Source: Isoetes taiwanensis
Taxonomy: Eukaryota; Streptophyta; Lycopodiopsida; Isoetales; Isoetaceae
Reading direction: 5' to 3'
Assembly: GCA_021234155.1 (NCBI GenBank)
Contig: JAJEKV010000067.1
Location: 863,481 to 927,480, forward strand
DNA: 64,000 nucleotides
The notes beneath the pieces were generated by a model. It was not told where the DNA came from, searched no databases, and was given only the letters and a program-made list of their open reading frames with translations. Position numbers and translations under genes: made by a program. This document shows, piece by piece, positions 1-11,307 of the stretch; within the stretch, counting starts at the first letter, position 1; each line of letters begins with the position of its first letter.

Positions 1-1639
1 GAAGCATGATATCTATTGACTGCTTCAAAGAAAATGGAGTGCGTTTTCCCGAACTATCTTCCAAATTTCTTTTCTTTATGAGGCTTTCTAAATCCTCATC
101 CATGAACTCCAAAACAAGAGCTTTTCTGCCAGTGTGACCAAGTAATTGTACTATGTGGGAGCAATCAATGGCCTTCAGATCCATAAATATGTTATACTCA
201 TATTCGAAGTCCACCTCGAAGAAAAACTCTTTCAGAGCTACGTTTTTTCCTCGCCAAAGCACTTTCCTGACAGTTCCGTAATTACCTTGTCCTAAAAGTT
301 CTGGTAAGAATGTTAGTTCACTATTTGCAATAGCTGGTACAAGTACTGTGCCGAGCAATTCGTGAACACCAACTTCCTCAGAACTTTTGGTCAAAATCAT
401 TTCCTTGAGCCCCCACGTAGCATGCAAAACATTTTCAACAAACCTAGGGCGTTTATGATCCTTTCTGTCGAGGCACCAGTCTATTAACATGCTCACAGGT
501 TTCTCGAGAGGTAGGAGCCCTCTTCTTTCAAGAATTTCTTTACAAACCCAACCAAAACTAAATACATCAATGCCTGTTTGCTCGCCACTCTGAAAATGTG
601 TTTCAGAATCAGAACCATGAAAGGCAGCAATTTTGAACATGAGGTTTCCATCTTCTTTACACTTCACTAGGATATTAGAGAGAGTTATATTCCTGTCCGC
701 CTCAACAACTTCATGTAAATAAAACATTCCTTTGGCAACTTGGAGTATGATGTCAGTTGAGCTGGCTGAATTGCTTTCTTCCTTCTCTTCAAACCTTTTA
801 AGATTCATACTCATAACAAGGATTTTCCTTCCTCCGTCAATTTTAGAATGTTGACCAAACACCTCTACTATGTGGGAGCAATTACTGGCCTCCAACTTAT
901 CTTTGCTGGCTAGTGCTAATTCGCACCAAAGTGCATTTCTTACGATTCCAACAGTGTGCATTCCCAAAATTGTGTCTTGCATTGATATATCAATTTCTCC
1001 AACTGGTTCCTCCAACAGCTGAAAAATAGAGCTTACATTCCTTTGGGCCCCAGGCGTTAGACTCCCTATGAGGGCAATCTTGTCTTTTTCATAATAGGAT
1101 GGAATGCTAAGCTTGAGGAAAGACAAATCATATTCTACTAGACGTTGGAGGTCAACTTGTAGACCATCATATCCTTTACTTGTATCAACTTGTTGCAGTA
1201 GCAAATTGTTCATCATTTGACAGTACTTCTTCACATCATCAATTATCTCACAAAACAGACCAGTAATCCCAAATATCATGAATAGTGAATATGCAAAGTC
1301 TTTCTTTTCATCATCACTAATGCCAAAAAACTCACCAGTTCTGCCAAAACCCATGAAACAAAAGTCTTCCTTTGCACATTGACGAAGTAGTTGCAGGCCC
1401 CTTTTCAAAACGCCGAGGAGCTCCGTTGCCACACTCATTGCAGACTCCTGTTGTGTTTCATTTTTAGGATTATATGTCTGCCAACATAGGCACACATAGC
1501 TTTCTATATGAGTTACAAGGTATTTAAAAAGACGACAATGGTTTTCGAAAAGAATCTGCCTCTCGATTCTCTCAATTTCCTGAAAGGTTTTTGCAAGCCA
1601 AGCAACCAATTCGCTGTAAATCTGACCTCCACCCGCCAT
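1..1639 (-). CDS. Tandem pseudokinase-kinase protein, 5' part, cut by window edge
   Basis: I translated the minus strand from the ATG at 1639-1637. It stays open for 546 codons to base 1, so the gene is single-exon here and incomplete at its C-terminus. Residues 60-150 form a helical domain (LLGVLKRGLQLL, then IIDDVKKYCQMMNNLL) resembling the N-terminal region of plant DUF1221/MLK-like kinases; that family name is from memory. Residues 207-410 are a kinase fold without activity motifs. There is no glycine loop or beta-3 lysine, HRD reads DRN (315-317), DFG reads AFH (339-341), while IDVFSFGW and KRPRF are kept. A second domain starts at 447 with GQGNYGTV and VALK (lysine 470) and runs off the window in the region before the catalytic loop. 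A signalling or regulatory kinase is likely; its substrate is unknown. The uninterrupted frame argues for a functional gene. Homologues lie at 10345 and 12990. Confidence 0.85.
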   Translation of the reverse strand, partial: MAGGGQIYSELVAWLAKTFQEIERIERQILFENHCRLFKYLVTHIESYVCLCWQTYNPKNETQQESAMSVATELLGVLKRGLQLLRQCAKEDFCFMGFGRTGEFFGISDDEKKDFAYSLFMIFGITGLFCEIIDDVKKYCQMMNNLLLQQVDTSKGYDGLQVDLQRLVEYDLSFLKLSIPSYYEKDKIALIGSLTPGAQRNVSSIFQLLEEPVGEIDISMQDTILGMHTVGIVRNALWCELALASKDKLEASNCSHIVEVFGQHSKIDGGRKILVMSMNLKRFEEKEESNSASSTDIILQVAKGMFYLHEVVEADRNITLSNILVKCKEDGNLMFKIAAFHGSDSETHFQSGEQTGIDVFSFGWVCKEILERRGLLPLEKPVSMLIDWCLDRKDHKRPRFVENVLHATWGLKEMILTKSSEEVGVHELLGTVLVPAIANSELTFLPELLGQGNYGTVRKVLWRGKNVALKEFFFEVDFEYEYNIFMDLKAIDCSHIVQLLGHTGRKALVLEFMDEDLESLIKKRNLEDSSGKRTPFSLKQSIDIML

Positions 1640-2332
1640 AATGAAGAATGAGAGGAAGGAACATACGAATAGAATAAGGAAGTCGCTCGCTACAATTTGG
1701 AAAGAGCATGTGTAGGATCGTGGAATATGCTAATAATTTAATGCATAGCCATAATTTGTTTGTTTAATTAAATGCTGAACTACAGTATTCTGTCACTTTG
1801 GTTTCTGTGGTCCCCCACTATAATGGAGAATGAGGTAGTGGTTAAGAAGATAAAAGAAGATAGTTACAATTTGGACAAGAGTTCATATCGTTGAATATGT
1901 CAATAATCTCATGCAGCAGTGAGATGGGTGAAATAGTAGTAACACGCCTTATAGTTTAATTGTTTCATTATAAATGCTGCACTAGAGTATTCTATCACAT
2001 TGGTTTCTCTAGGCCAAGCATCAAATTCACTGGTCCCCCGCCATAATGCAGAATGAGGGAGTGGTTGAGAAGCCAAGAAAGTCACTACAATTTGGACAAG
2101 ACTTCATATCGTTGAATATGTCAATAATCTCATGTAGTGGTGGAGATGGGTGAGATAGCATCAACATGCCTTAGTTTACCTATTCCATTAAATGCAGCAC
2201 TAGAGTATTCTGTCACATTGATTTCTATAGGCCAAGCATCATTTCACTGGTCCCCCGACATAATGCAGAATAAGGGAGTGGTTGAGAAGCCACGGAAGTC
2301 ACTACAACTTGGACAAAGGTCATAACGTGGAA
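1640..2332. repeat. Degenerate tandem array upstream of the kinase gene, part 1
   Basis: Units of about 190-240 bp repeat the order: GTCACTTTGGTTTCT, AGGCCAAGCATCAAATTC, CCCCCGCCATAATGCAGAA, GAGGGAGTGGTTGAGAAG, CTACAATTTGGACA, GAATATGTCAATAATCTC. The CCCCGCCATAATG part matches the start-codon region of the adjacent minus-strand gene (1621-1650), so the units appear to contain decayed copies of that gene's own start. The array would contain the gene's promoter. It stops abruptly at 2332, where a Helitron 5' end begins, and similar units resume near 5925. Confidence 0.7.
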
Positions 2333-2472
2333 TCTTATATTATAATGTTATACCGTAAGTAGTGAACCGCGCCCTAGATCGGGCGGTCGACATTGACTTT
2401 TGATTGTACGATCACGATCAGTTAAAAAAGGGCAAAAAGAAAAAGAGCTAAAATAAAACAAAAAAGGCTTTT
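2333..2472 (+). mobile_element. Helitron-type 5' terminus (TCTTATATTATAATGTT class)
   Basis: The sequence TCTTATATTATAATGTTA begins right after an A and breaks the tandem array. The same terminus occurs at 39208 (plus) and, on the minus strand, at 50242 and 56300, each after an A. The four copies also share weaker similarity for about 60-80 bp. Helitrons begin with TC and insert between A and T, which fits. I did not find the matching plus-strand 3' end, so the extent is unknown; the array resumes near 5925, which caps the likely insertion at about 3.6 kb. Confidence 0.6.
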
Positions 2473-2473
2473 C

Positions 2474-3100
2474 GTGACTGCGGCAGATCTGGCGAAACTC
2501 CTGCTTGGCAATTGTGGCTCAGGCTTCTTCTTTAGAACCCGCTCAAGCTATCAACAAACTTGGAAAGGATTTGGGGAGCTTAACCTCCTAGAAGCACCTA
2601 CATTTTCCCCAACTGCAGAGGAATTTAAGGACCCTTTAGGTTTCACATTCAAAATTCATTCTGTGACAGAGCTTTGCAATACGTCGATCAGGAACGGCAC
2701 TGTCACAAAATCGGGACCAGCTCAAGAGCTCTCCTTTTCGGGCCTTACTTCTTATTCTAAAAATTCTAAGAACGCCATTCCTGTGGCTGTCTACTCTGGT
2801 AACGAGCCCATTGAGTCCAAGTTGCTTGATCATATGGCCTTTTGGAAGAAATTGCATGTGCCTGAGGTCTTTCTTGAAAAGCCAGGTTGTTCAGATGGTG
2901 ATGATTACACGGCTGAGATCCACGACATCACATCGGAAGGTCCAGGTTTGTCTGTAGGTTTCTTCTATTTTTCCTTTAGGTCGTCATGTTTTCCTCCCGC
3001 TCTTATGCAGCTACGGTGGGGCTTTCTAATGGGCTTGGGCTCCAGGCAAAAAAATGCTGGTACACTGTGTAACGGAGCTGCTACTGTATATTTTCCTTAG
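2474..3100 (+). pseudogene. JmjN-like domain fragment in a chimeric reading frame
   Basis: An open frame of about 208 codons, with no credible ATG start, includes EAPTFSPTAEEFKDPLGF near residues 41-58. This matches the JmjN consensus of plant JmjC histone demethylases (a proline, then PT..EF.DPL). The rest of JmjN and the whole JmjC domain are absent, and the following residues match nothing I recognise. The frame lies only 140 bp inside a Helitron 5' terminus on the same strand. I infer a captured exon of a demethylase gene joined to other sequence. It cannot encode an active demethylase. Confidence 0.45.
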
Positions 3101-5084
3101 TACCCAAAAGATCGAAACTGCTGACTGATTCCAATATGTGGCCTTCCGAATCATGGCGAATACTGCTTTTCATGGCACTGGCTTGCTTTTACGCTAAGGT
3201 TGGGAACTAGCGATGGTAAAACCATTAAAATCTTGACGAAAGCCCTGTAGATCAGTCTGGTGAATAGAAATTAAAGATGAGCCGTGAAACTTTGAAATTA
3301 TTTGGTTACATATCTCAATCTAAGTTAACATTCCCAACTATGGAGAACTGGCGTCTGATGTACAAATTGCAGCAGCATCAAATCCAGAAATGTTCTGAGG
3401 TAATAATCGTTTCTGTTTTTATGTTGGGACAGAGGGCTCCTTGGCAATCTGGTATTGTCTGTGTTGTAGTAGAGGTTATGATGGCGGATTTGATTTCCAC
3501 AAGGCTCCAAGTTGGATGAGCGGATTTTAGCAGAGCTGCAATTCTGCTCATATGCGGGCAGGGCTCCAAGTTGGATGAGCGGATTTTAGCAGAGCTGCGC
3601 TGATATGCTGGCATGCCATAGATGTTCCTGAGATTATATTGTATGCAACACGTTTGCTGTGCATGGAATATTCTTAAAAGGTATGGTTTGTCCGTCCCTT
3701 TGTTGTCATCTTCTCTAGAAAATTTAGTTTCTGAACCTCTCAATTGCTTTAAAAGATGGCTGTGGCTCTAAGAATACTTGCTGGTATGGCATCTGCCACC
3801 AAAGAAGAGTTGCAACAATGAGTATATCTATTGCCAATCTATTCCTAGATTTCATGAGCATCTATGTTTACTTGCCTGTAAATTTGTCACTTCTTATGAT
3901 GGCAGTGCGTTGTTATAGGATTAAGTTGATGAATGGACCTGCACCACATATAGATATTGACGCCATGATTGCAGTAGTGATGGGCACACCGGATAACAGA
4001 CCAAAGCTAAGGGGAGGCAATGTGGCAGTGTACTCTGAGTCTAAACTTTACGCTGAACACCTCAGCACAAACAGAGGCGAAGCTGTAAGGAAAAAAAAAA
4101 GAGGCAACAGGCCAGATTGCAAGAAGCTATTATAAATAATCTTAATTCAGGTATCTCTTAGCATGTACTTTGTACTTCTTGCATGTATATATTTTCATCT
4201 GTTCATGTAGGATTGACTCTAAAGTTGCAGCACACAGTTGGAGTTCCAACCCAGATAGTGAACCAAACAATTTCAAAGTGGTAATACATTTTTGAACGCT
4301 TAACAATCTATAATTATCATTTCATATTTAGCAATCAAACGCACGTTTGCAACTAATCTTGCATTGTTTAGAGGTTCTCAATACTTCCATAATACGAGAT
4401 TACCAAATGGGAAAGGTTGAATAGCTTATAGTTATTATGCCGAAGGACTTTGGAATTGTGAAGGTATAAAATTGTGAAGGTGAGGGACTTTGTTGCGTTT
4501 TATTATATAAAGTTACAAATTGCATAGATTATCTGCCGAGGGCTTAAGCGTGTAAATTTTCATATATAATTGGGTTATTTATCAAGAAACCAACCGAGCT
4601 ACAAAATTGAGAGATTTGTGCACCGGCCCAATTGCTTGAGAGTCCTTTGTACCATTATGTAGCAGGGCCAGAAGCAATGAAAGGGATCAAGCCAGTTAGT
4701 CTATGGTTTTCATTCACATTCTTTACAAGTGGATTGCAATTTATTTAAGGAAGCTAAAAGTAGAGGGCATTTTTGAATTAATGAGACTGTATTTGTATTA
4801 CTTTATAGTCCTTGATACATTGTTAGAATGTGTTACATGGAACAATAGAGGGAGCTTTCTATGTGATCATGATAGGGCATCCAATCCGACCATGTGGAGA
4901 ATTACATAATATAATTTGCTCTTATCAGAGATTGATTGCTTTCATTTGCAGCAGCGAGGAATCGCTTAAAACTTTGTAGCTTTGAAGACCACGGTTATTG
5001 TATTGTACATGCCTTGTTTTGAAGCCTTTGGAAAGGGTCAACGCTTGAATAACACATTGTGGTGGATAAAAGACAAAACTCCAG
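3101..5084. other. No recognisable gene; one short direct repeat
   Basis: Mixed-composition DNA with short open frames only (the longest, 3818-4135, is 105 codons and unrecognised). A 37-bp sequence at 3503-3539 is repeated at 3562-3598 (period 59 bp). The region probably belongs to the transposon whose 5' end is at 2333, but no 3' end is visible. Confidence 0.5.
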
Positions 5085-5399
5085 CACTAGCTATACAACA
5101 ACTTAGAGTGGACATGCAAGTAGAGAACTTTGGAATTGCTGAGAGATTTCAATATTAAAGTTAGAACTTGGAAATTTGTCATTATAGATTGAATTGTTTG
5201 TGATGGATAAGAACATCTAAGCAATTATTTATTTCAATAGTAGAGAAAACAACACTATTACGTGCACTAGCTATACAAAAGTAGAGAACTTTGGAATTGC
5301 TTAGAGATTTCAATATGAAAGTTAGAACTTGGAAATTTCTCATTATATAGATTAAATTGTTTGTGATGGATAAGAACATCTAAGCAATTATTTATTTCC
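5085..5399. repeat. Two-copy tandem duplication, period about 180 bp
   Basis: Both copies start CACTAGCTATACAA (5085 and 5265) and end GCAATTATTTATTTC (near 5235 and 5399). They share GTAGAGAACTTTGGAATTGC and GTGATGGATAAGAACATC. The copies differ by small indels and substitutions. No coding capacity was recognised. 5400-5920 has no visible feature. Confidence 0.8.
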
Positions 5400-5924
5400 A
5401 TGTAGCCTTTGCTGTGGAAGAGAGTAGGTGAGCTCACATGTTAATGGAAATTAATGGATGCAACTTTGTTTTAAACACTGACTTTTGCCATGTTGACCAT
5501 ATAATTCTGAACACATCTCATACTTTCAACATTCTTACTTGCATTTTCATTTTAATCTGTTGGTATTGCATCTATCTCAGGGCATCCAGTTTGGTTTTAC
5601 TCTTTGCAGCAAGTTCCTAGGTTAGAAAAGAAGGTAGTCTGAATGCTTCATAGACAACATCCTTACAACATCCTTGGTGTGAGTGCAACTTTAAGACAAC
5701 AGCCATTCCTAGAGCATGATAGGTGGCAATGCAATCTAACAAAACATACCTATTTCTAGAGCATCAAGCAAGGAAAAGAAAAGAAACATATCAACAAAGG
5801 CATACTCAAAGAGCATCAAGCATCAAATCAATGCTATGCTTTGGGATACATAGCATCGATTCCCAAGAACACTGCGTTTGGATACAAAAGTTGGACTATT
5901 ACTACACGCTTTTCTCATTTTGGC

Positions 5925-6760
5925 CAAAACATATCATGGAATATGTCAATAATCTCATGAGTGGTGGAGATAGTGGCAACATGCCTTGGTTTTATTGTTT
6001 AACTAAATGCTGCACTAGAGTATTCTGTCACTTTGGTTTCTTTAGGCCAAGCATCAAATGCACTGGCCCCCCACCGTAATGCAGAACGAGGGAGTGATTG
6101 AGAAGCCAGGGAAGTCGCTACAAATTGGAAGAGGTCATGTCATGGAATATGTCAATAATCTCATGCAGTGATGGGGATGGGTTTAATTGTTCTACTAAAT
6201 GCTAGCCTAGAATATTTTGTCACTTTAGTTTATGTAGGCAAAGCATCAAATTCACTGCCCCCCACAAAAAAATGTAGAATGAGAAAGTGGTTAAGAAGTT
6301 AAAGGAAGTCATTTGAAAGAGATCATCTCGTGAAATATCTCAATAATCTCATGCGGTGGCGGAGATGGGTGAGATACTGGCAAAATGCCTTAGTTTAATT
6401 GTTTAACTAAATGTTGCACTAGAGTATTCTATCACTTTGGTTTCTGTAGACCAAGCATCAAATTCAGTCCCAAATGCAGAATGAGGGAGTGGTTGAGAAG
6501 CCAAGGAAGTCGTTACAATTTGGACAGAGGTCATATCGTGGAATATGTCATTAATCTCATGCAGTGATGAAGATGCATGTATATAGTGGTGGAGATGCAT
6601 TTGTGCTCTGGTGAAGTTGATGTAGGGCAAGCATCAAATTCAGTGCGCCTCCTTACCCACCCCCTCCATCCCTTCCCCCCCAAACGTGCAAAATGAGGGA
6701 ATGGTTAAGAAGTCAAGGAACTCGCTGCAATTTGGATAGGAGAAAGAGACGAAAATCTTT
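5925..6760. repeat. Degenerate tandem array, part 2
   Basis: About four further units of the array seen at 1640-2332, in the same orientation. GAATATGTCAATAATCTC recurs near 5940 and 6145, with variants near 6330 and 6540. GGCCAAGCATCAAAT and variants recur near 6041, 6237, 6452 and 6627. Units differ in length through indels. A single further fragment of the array (AAGGAAGTCGCTACAATTTG) lies at about 12684, upstream of the plus-strand kinase-like gene. Confidence 0.7.
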
Positions 6761-8300
6761 AGAAAACTTTCCTCACGTCTAAATCCGGAAAAACAATGGG
6801 TTTGAAATTTCGTCCCCGAACAACTTACTTTTTTAAAGCAAAAATTGCAATCAATTGCAAAGTCCTCATCTTCCCATGCGAAGCGGTGCTGGCCAACGAA
6901 AAACTGCTAGAAACTTGTTAGAAAGAAAAAACCAGGGAGTAAATTTCAAGCCCCCTGTTTTTTTGTCAGGTAATTTCAATGGACTGCAAATTTTTGGCAT
7001 AATTGTCAATCCATTGTACCTCCTCCAAAATTTTCATTTTTCAATTGGATAAACTGTATTTAGCACTAGAATTGCCCCTTGATGGATTATAAATGGTTCG
7101 TTTATATAGTTCACTTTTAAAATTCATATAAAATCAATGGCATAAAATTCAGTTTAGCCCTTTGTACACGTTAACACTAGACCTATCCCATGATGGACCA
7201 TTGAAGGGCGTTTTGAAGGTTCACAAAAAAATCTGATAAAATTAAGGGCACGAAAACTGGCCAAACCCTTAATTCTAGGAGTTCATATATGGCAGTCATG
7301 CTTCACATCAAAAATACAAAAAATGTACTAGCTCGCATTCTTGTAAGTTATGCTCTAGCAAACCCAAGTACCAAAAGCTTCAAGTTCAGCCAAAGTGAAA
7401 CTGTCTTGACAAAATATGTCATTTTTCTACACGAGATATAGAGCAACGACACGATAAAACCACATCTCAATCTGAAGTCTGTGAAGGAAGATAGAGTCAT
7501 TCAAACATGATAAAGTTAAAGTTTTGAAAGTTATAGCAATACAGCTGGTATTGGTTGTGATACAAGAGTGATGCTATGGGCGATACTATTATATCAGGTG
7601 GATGACACGATAGATGATACTAATTATGACGCTATAGACGATGTTATGGATGACGATATCAGTGATGATATTGCATCAACAGGTTTGGTCATTTATTGTG
7701 TCAGCTTCTAAAAGTTTTCAAAACATGATTTTAAGTATATAAATGATGAAACTAATGACTTAAATTGCCAATTCTCTTGTAGTGAACTACATAAGCACTA
7801 GCACAATCTGATGCACACAAACGTTTATTTAACTTCCAACAAAAGAACATTGTAGAAATAAAAGGAAAAAAAAAATAAAAAATGAAAAGCATGACACACA
7901 TAAAACCTACTAGCATCAAACTACAAAAAAATTAACCTCCAACATGTGTTGGAAGTTTAGAAAAATAAATAAATAAGGTGGTCTTAAATTACTAGCATTA
8001 TTCAGCTTCTTACACGTGTTGGAAGATGCACTATATCGGAGGCATCAAATTAAGCAATGCTAAAATTGGAGAACGTCTTATTATATGGGACTGCATAGGC
8101 ACTAGCACTAGAACTACACAGGCACTAGCACAACCTGATGCACACAAACCTTTATTTATCTTTCAACACACGTTGGAGGTATAGTTCTATGCTAAACTTC
8201 CAACGTATGTTAAAAGTTACACTAAAGCATTAGAGAAAATATTGCAAACTAAGGTTAAGCCATGAGAAATAAAATAAAAATAAAGGCTACACTGTGAACA
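6761..8300. other. AT-rich intergenic DNA with recurring palindrome
   Basis: No gene recognised. The palindrome-like motif CTCCAACATGTGTTGGAAG occurs at 7937-7955 and degenerate forms occur near 8007, 8164 and 8206; another is near 9636. 7560-7680 has short GATGAYGNTAT-type repeats. Confidence 0.5.
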
Positions 8301-8576
8301 TCGAAAATTACCTCAGCATTGATATCCGCTACCGAATCGACTAACATCTTGAAGTTATCCTTTTTCCAATCTCCATCAGTATGTGTAACGGTTAACCATA
8401 TGGACTTGTTCTTTCACATTCTTTTATTTCATGAATTTTACTCACCCTCGGTCCCACATCATACACCATAACCACGTTATGCTTTCTCCAGTTTGAATGC
8501 CCGTGGTCTTTATCCCACAAACTCTCCAATTGATAACTTGCCCATGCTGGAATTTCTGAATTTGCTTGATGACTGT

Positions 8577-9864
8577 TTAGCTGAGCTTTACACCAACTTT
8601 CACAATAGCTTCTAAGCTCATTCCATGCCGAATGAAACTCAGACTTTCATTCAATATTCTTTGAATTGTTAAATTAGAAAGTCGAGTGTATTTTCGTAAG
8701 TATTGAACAACTACTTCTTTTAGTATTCTGTCATGCTTTAAATTGTCTGTAAACTCTTGAACAGTAAGCACATTTGTGCCTTTTACCCAAGAAACTTTTC
8801 CGTCAATTAGAGCATCTGTTGTTTCTTCCATTTCGTTGGGCTTCAACTGGATCGTACACCATTAGGGATTTTTTGAGATCATAAAAGGGCCTTCTAAGAA
8901 CTGCTGACTAAGCTATATGAACTACCAATCAGAAAACAGAACTGGTAATCCAGTCAGCAAAACAGTTATAACTAACTCACTGGATCACATTTTCTAGCAT
9001 AAGTGTTGATAGAAAAGTCTAAATGAGCTTTTATTTGGTGCAATAGATAGATCTCATTGAGATCTTTCCAACCTTGGGTGGTTTGCATATCTTTGAGCCC
9101 CGTAAGATAGTAAAAAATGGTAAAAACCATATTTTTTGGAGTTTTGACAATCATAAGTGGTTAAAATATGTGCAAAGCACCTAAGGTTGGAAAGATCTCA
9201 ACAAGATCTATCTATTGCACTAAACGAGAGATCATTTGGACTTTTCTATCAACAGTTATACTAGAAAATGTGATCCAGTGAGTTAGTTATAACAGTTTTG
9301 CTGACTAGACCCGTCAGGCTCTGATTTCTGATTGGTAGTTCATTTATCTTCATTTGGCTTAGTTGGCATGTTTTGAAGGCCCTTTTTTAATCTCAAAAAA
9401 ACCCTAATGCCGAAATAATGACATACAAATTTCCTTGCCACTTTTAGGCTTCCCAGGCAACTTACCTTCATTAAACATCTCCATAGCTATATTTCACTTA
9501 TCAAAGACTTTCCTTTCTGATGTTATGAGATTGTGCATCTCATTTACTTGCTCTTGCCAAAAGTGAGCTTCACCACTTCCTCATAATTCTGAAATAAAAT
9601 ATAACATTTAATCACAATTAGACTGCAAGAAATCACTTCTAACATGTGTTGGAAGTTTAAAGATTTAGTTACAACCTTAAATTCCTCTGGAGTAGATTTT
9701 CCTTGTTCGGCCCTTGGAGGACAACCCATAATCTCCCATTGAGCCCTTGCTTGCTTTACTTTGTCTTGAAACCTATTTTTTTCATTTTTCAAGTTGGTTT
9801 GCGCAGATATTTCCATCAACTTCAAAGTAGGAGTGTCATGTGAAAGGATTCGTACTGCACGCAT
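8577..9864 (-). pseudogene. Unrecognised protein remnant interrupted by a foldback element
   Basis: Two minus-strand open stretches, 9544-9864 (about 106 codons, rich in charged residues, including KVKQARAQWEIMGCPP) and 8577-8846 (about 89 codons, including LKHDRILKEVVVQYLRKY), lie either side of the 550-bp element at 8860-9409. They may be parts of one older gene, possibly transposon-derived, broken by that insertion. I do not recognise the family. The continuity of the two parts is inference. Confidence 0.3.
8860..9409. mobile_element. Foldback MITE, copy A (550 bp)
   Basis: The ends are CATTAGGGATTTTTTGAGAT and ATCTCAAAAAAACCCTAATG, inverted repeats with one mismatch in 20 bp. The inverted similarity continues inwards through most of each half: GATCTCATTGAGATCTTTCC on the left answers GGAAAGATCTCAACAAGATC on the right. 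Only about 40-60 bp in the middle are unpaired. A second copy of the same length lies at 18245-18794. There is no coding capacity. The target duplication could not be fixed, so the superfamily is open. Confidence 0.85.
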
Positions 9865-10344
9865 TCCCCACTTTGCTTTAAACTCCTCACTGTCCTTTGA
9901 AAGTGCATCGCCATCATTGAGTGCTGACCCGCAATGACAACAAACTTAGTGTTATCATTGTACACTTCTTTCAGATCTTTTATTTCACAAGGTTTGAATG
10001 TCTGAGGATCAATTGGGTGGGAGTAAGTCAGCTGCCTCTGGAAGTATAGAAGGATGTTCCTTCCTCTATTTTTTTAACCACTCCACATGTTTCCAATTTA
10101 GCTTCCTATAATTTTATTGAACAAATTCTGGCTTACTTTTAATATCAGGAACTATACAATTTTCCACCCGTATCCTCAAAGGATTTGTAAAAACAAAAAC
10201 ATAGTACTTTTGAAATTCAGATATAGTTTCTTCTGTTGTTGGTACATGTTTTTCTCCCTTTCTCTTTTTCGATGGGCTTTCCAACACTTCCCTATCTGTT
10301 CATTGGTAGCTCTCTTCTTTCCTGATACTATGACATCACTTTCT

Positions 10345-11108
10345 TTTTGAAATTACTGGCCTCCAACTCATCTTTGCTGGCTAGTGGTAATTCGCACCAA
10401 AGTGCGTTTCTTACGATTCCAACAGTGTGCATTCCCAAAATTGTGTCTTGCATTGATATATCAATTTCTCCAACTGGTTCCTCCAACAGCTGAAAAATAG
10501 AGCTTACATTCCTTTGGGCCCTAGATTAGACTCCCTATGAGGGCAATCTTGTCTTCTTCATAAGAGGATGGAATTTTACTCTTGAGCAAAGACCAAAATC
10601 TTTACTATACGTTGGAGGCTCTTGATATCATCACCATTATATCCTTTACTTGTATCAACTTGTCGCTGTAGCAAATTGTTCATCATTTGACAGTACTTCT
10701 TCACATCATCAATTATCTCACGAAGCAGACTAGTAGTCCCAAATATCATGAATAGTGAATATGCAAAGTCTTTCTTTCCATCATCATTAATGCCAAAAAA
10801 CTCACCAGTTCTGCCAAGACCAATGAAACGAAAGTCTTCCTTTGCACATTGATGAAGTAGTTGCAGGCCCCTTTTCAAAACGCCAAGGAGCTCCGTTGCC
10901 ACACTCATTGCAGACTCCTGTTGTGTTTCATTTTTAAGATTATACTCCCAACCTAGCCACACATAGCTTTGTATCTGAGTTACAAGGAATTTAAAAAGAT
11001 GACAATGGCTTTTGAAACAAATCTGCCTCCGGAGTATACACTCAATTTCCTAAGGTTGTTTTCAGGCCAAGCAATCAATTCGCTGGAAATCTGACCTCCA
11101 CCCCCCAT
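10345..11108 (-). pseudogene. Truncated, frameshifted copy of the kinase gene at 1-1639
   Basis: Nearly co-linear with 877-1639. The start is at 11108-11106 (MGGGGQISSELIAW), but the frame is lost within about 20 codons and hits a stop. The correct frame returns at 10962-10576 (about 128 codons, including ATELLGVLKRGLQLL and EIIDDVKKYCQMMNNLL) before another shift. Similarity ends sharply near 10345, before any kinase catalytic region. Similarity also continues upstream to about 11258, so the 5' flank was copied too. The duplicate covers only the N-terminal domain and cannot encode the full protein. Confidence 0.85.
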
Positions 11109-11307
11109 AATGAAGAATGATGGAGCGGAGAGGAAGGAGCACAAGAAAGAATAAGGTCGCTACAATTTGGACAGGTAAAGAGCATGTGCCGGATCGTGGA
11201 ATATGCGAATAATTTAATGCATAGCCATAATTTATAATTTGATTGTTTAATTAAATGCCAAGGAAGCAGGAATCAAAATTCAAAATAATTTTGGTTATAT
11301 ACTGCAA

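Noticed and set aside
8860-9409. Precursor of a microRNA
   Set aside because: Two full-length copies with terminal inverted repeats fit a foldback transposon; the arms are far longer than typical precursors.
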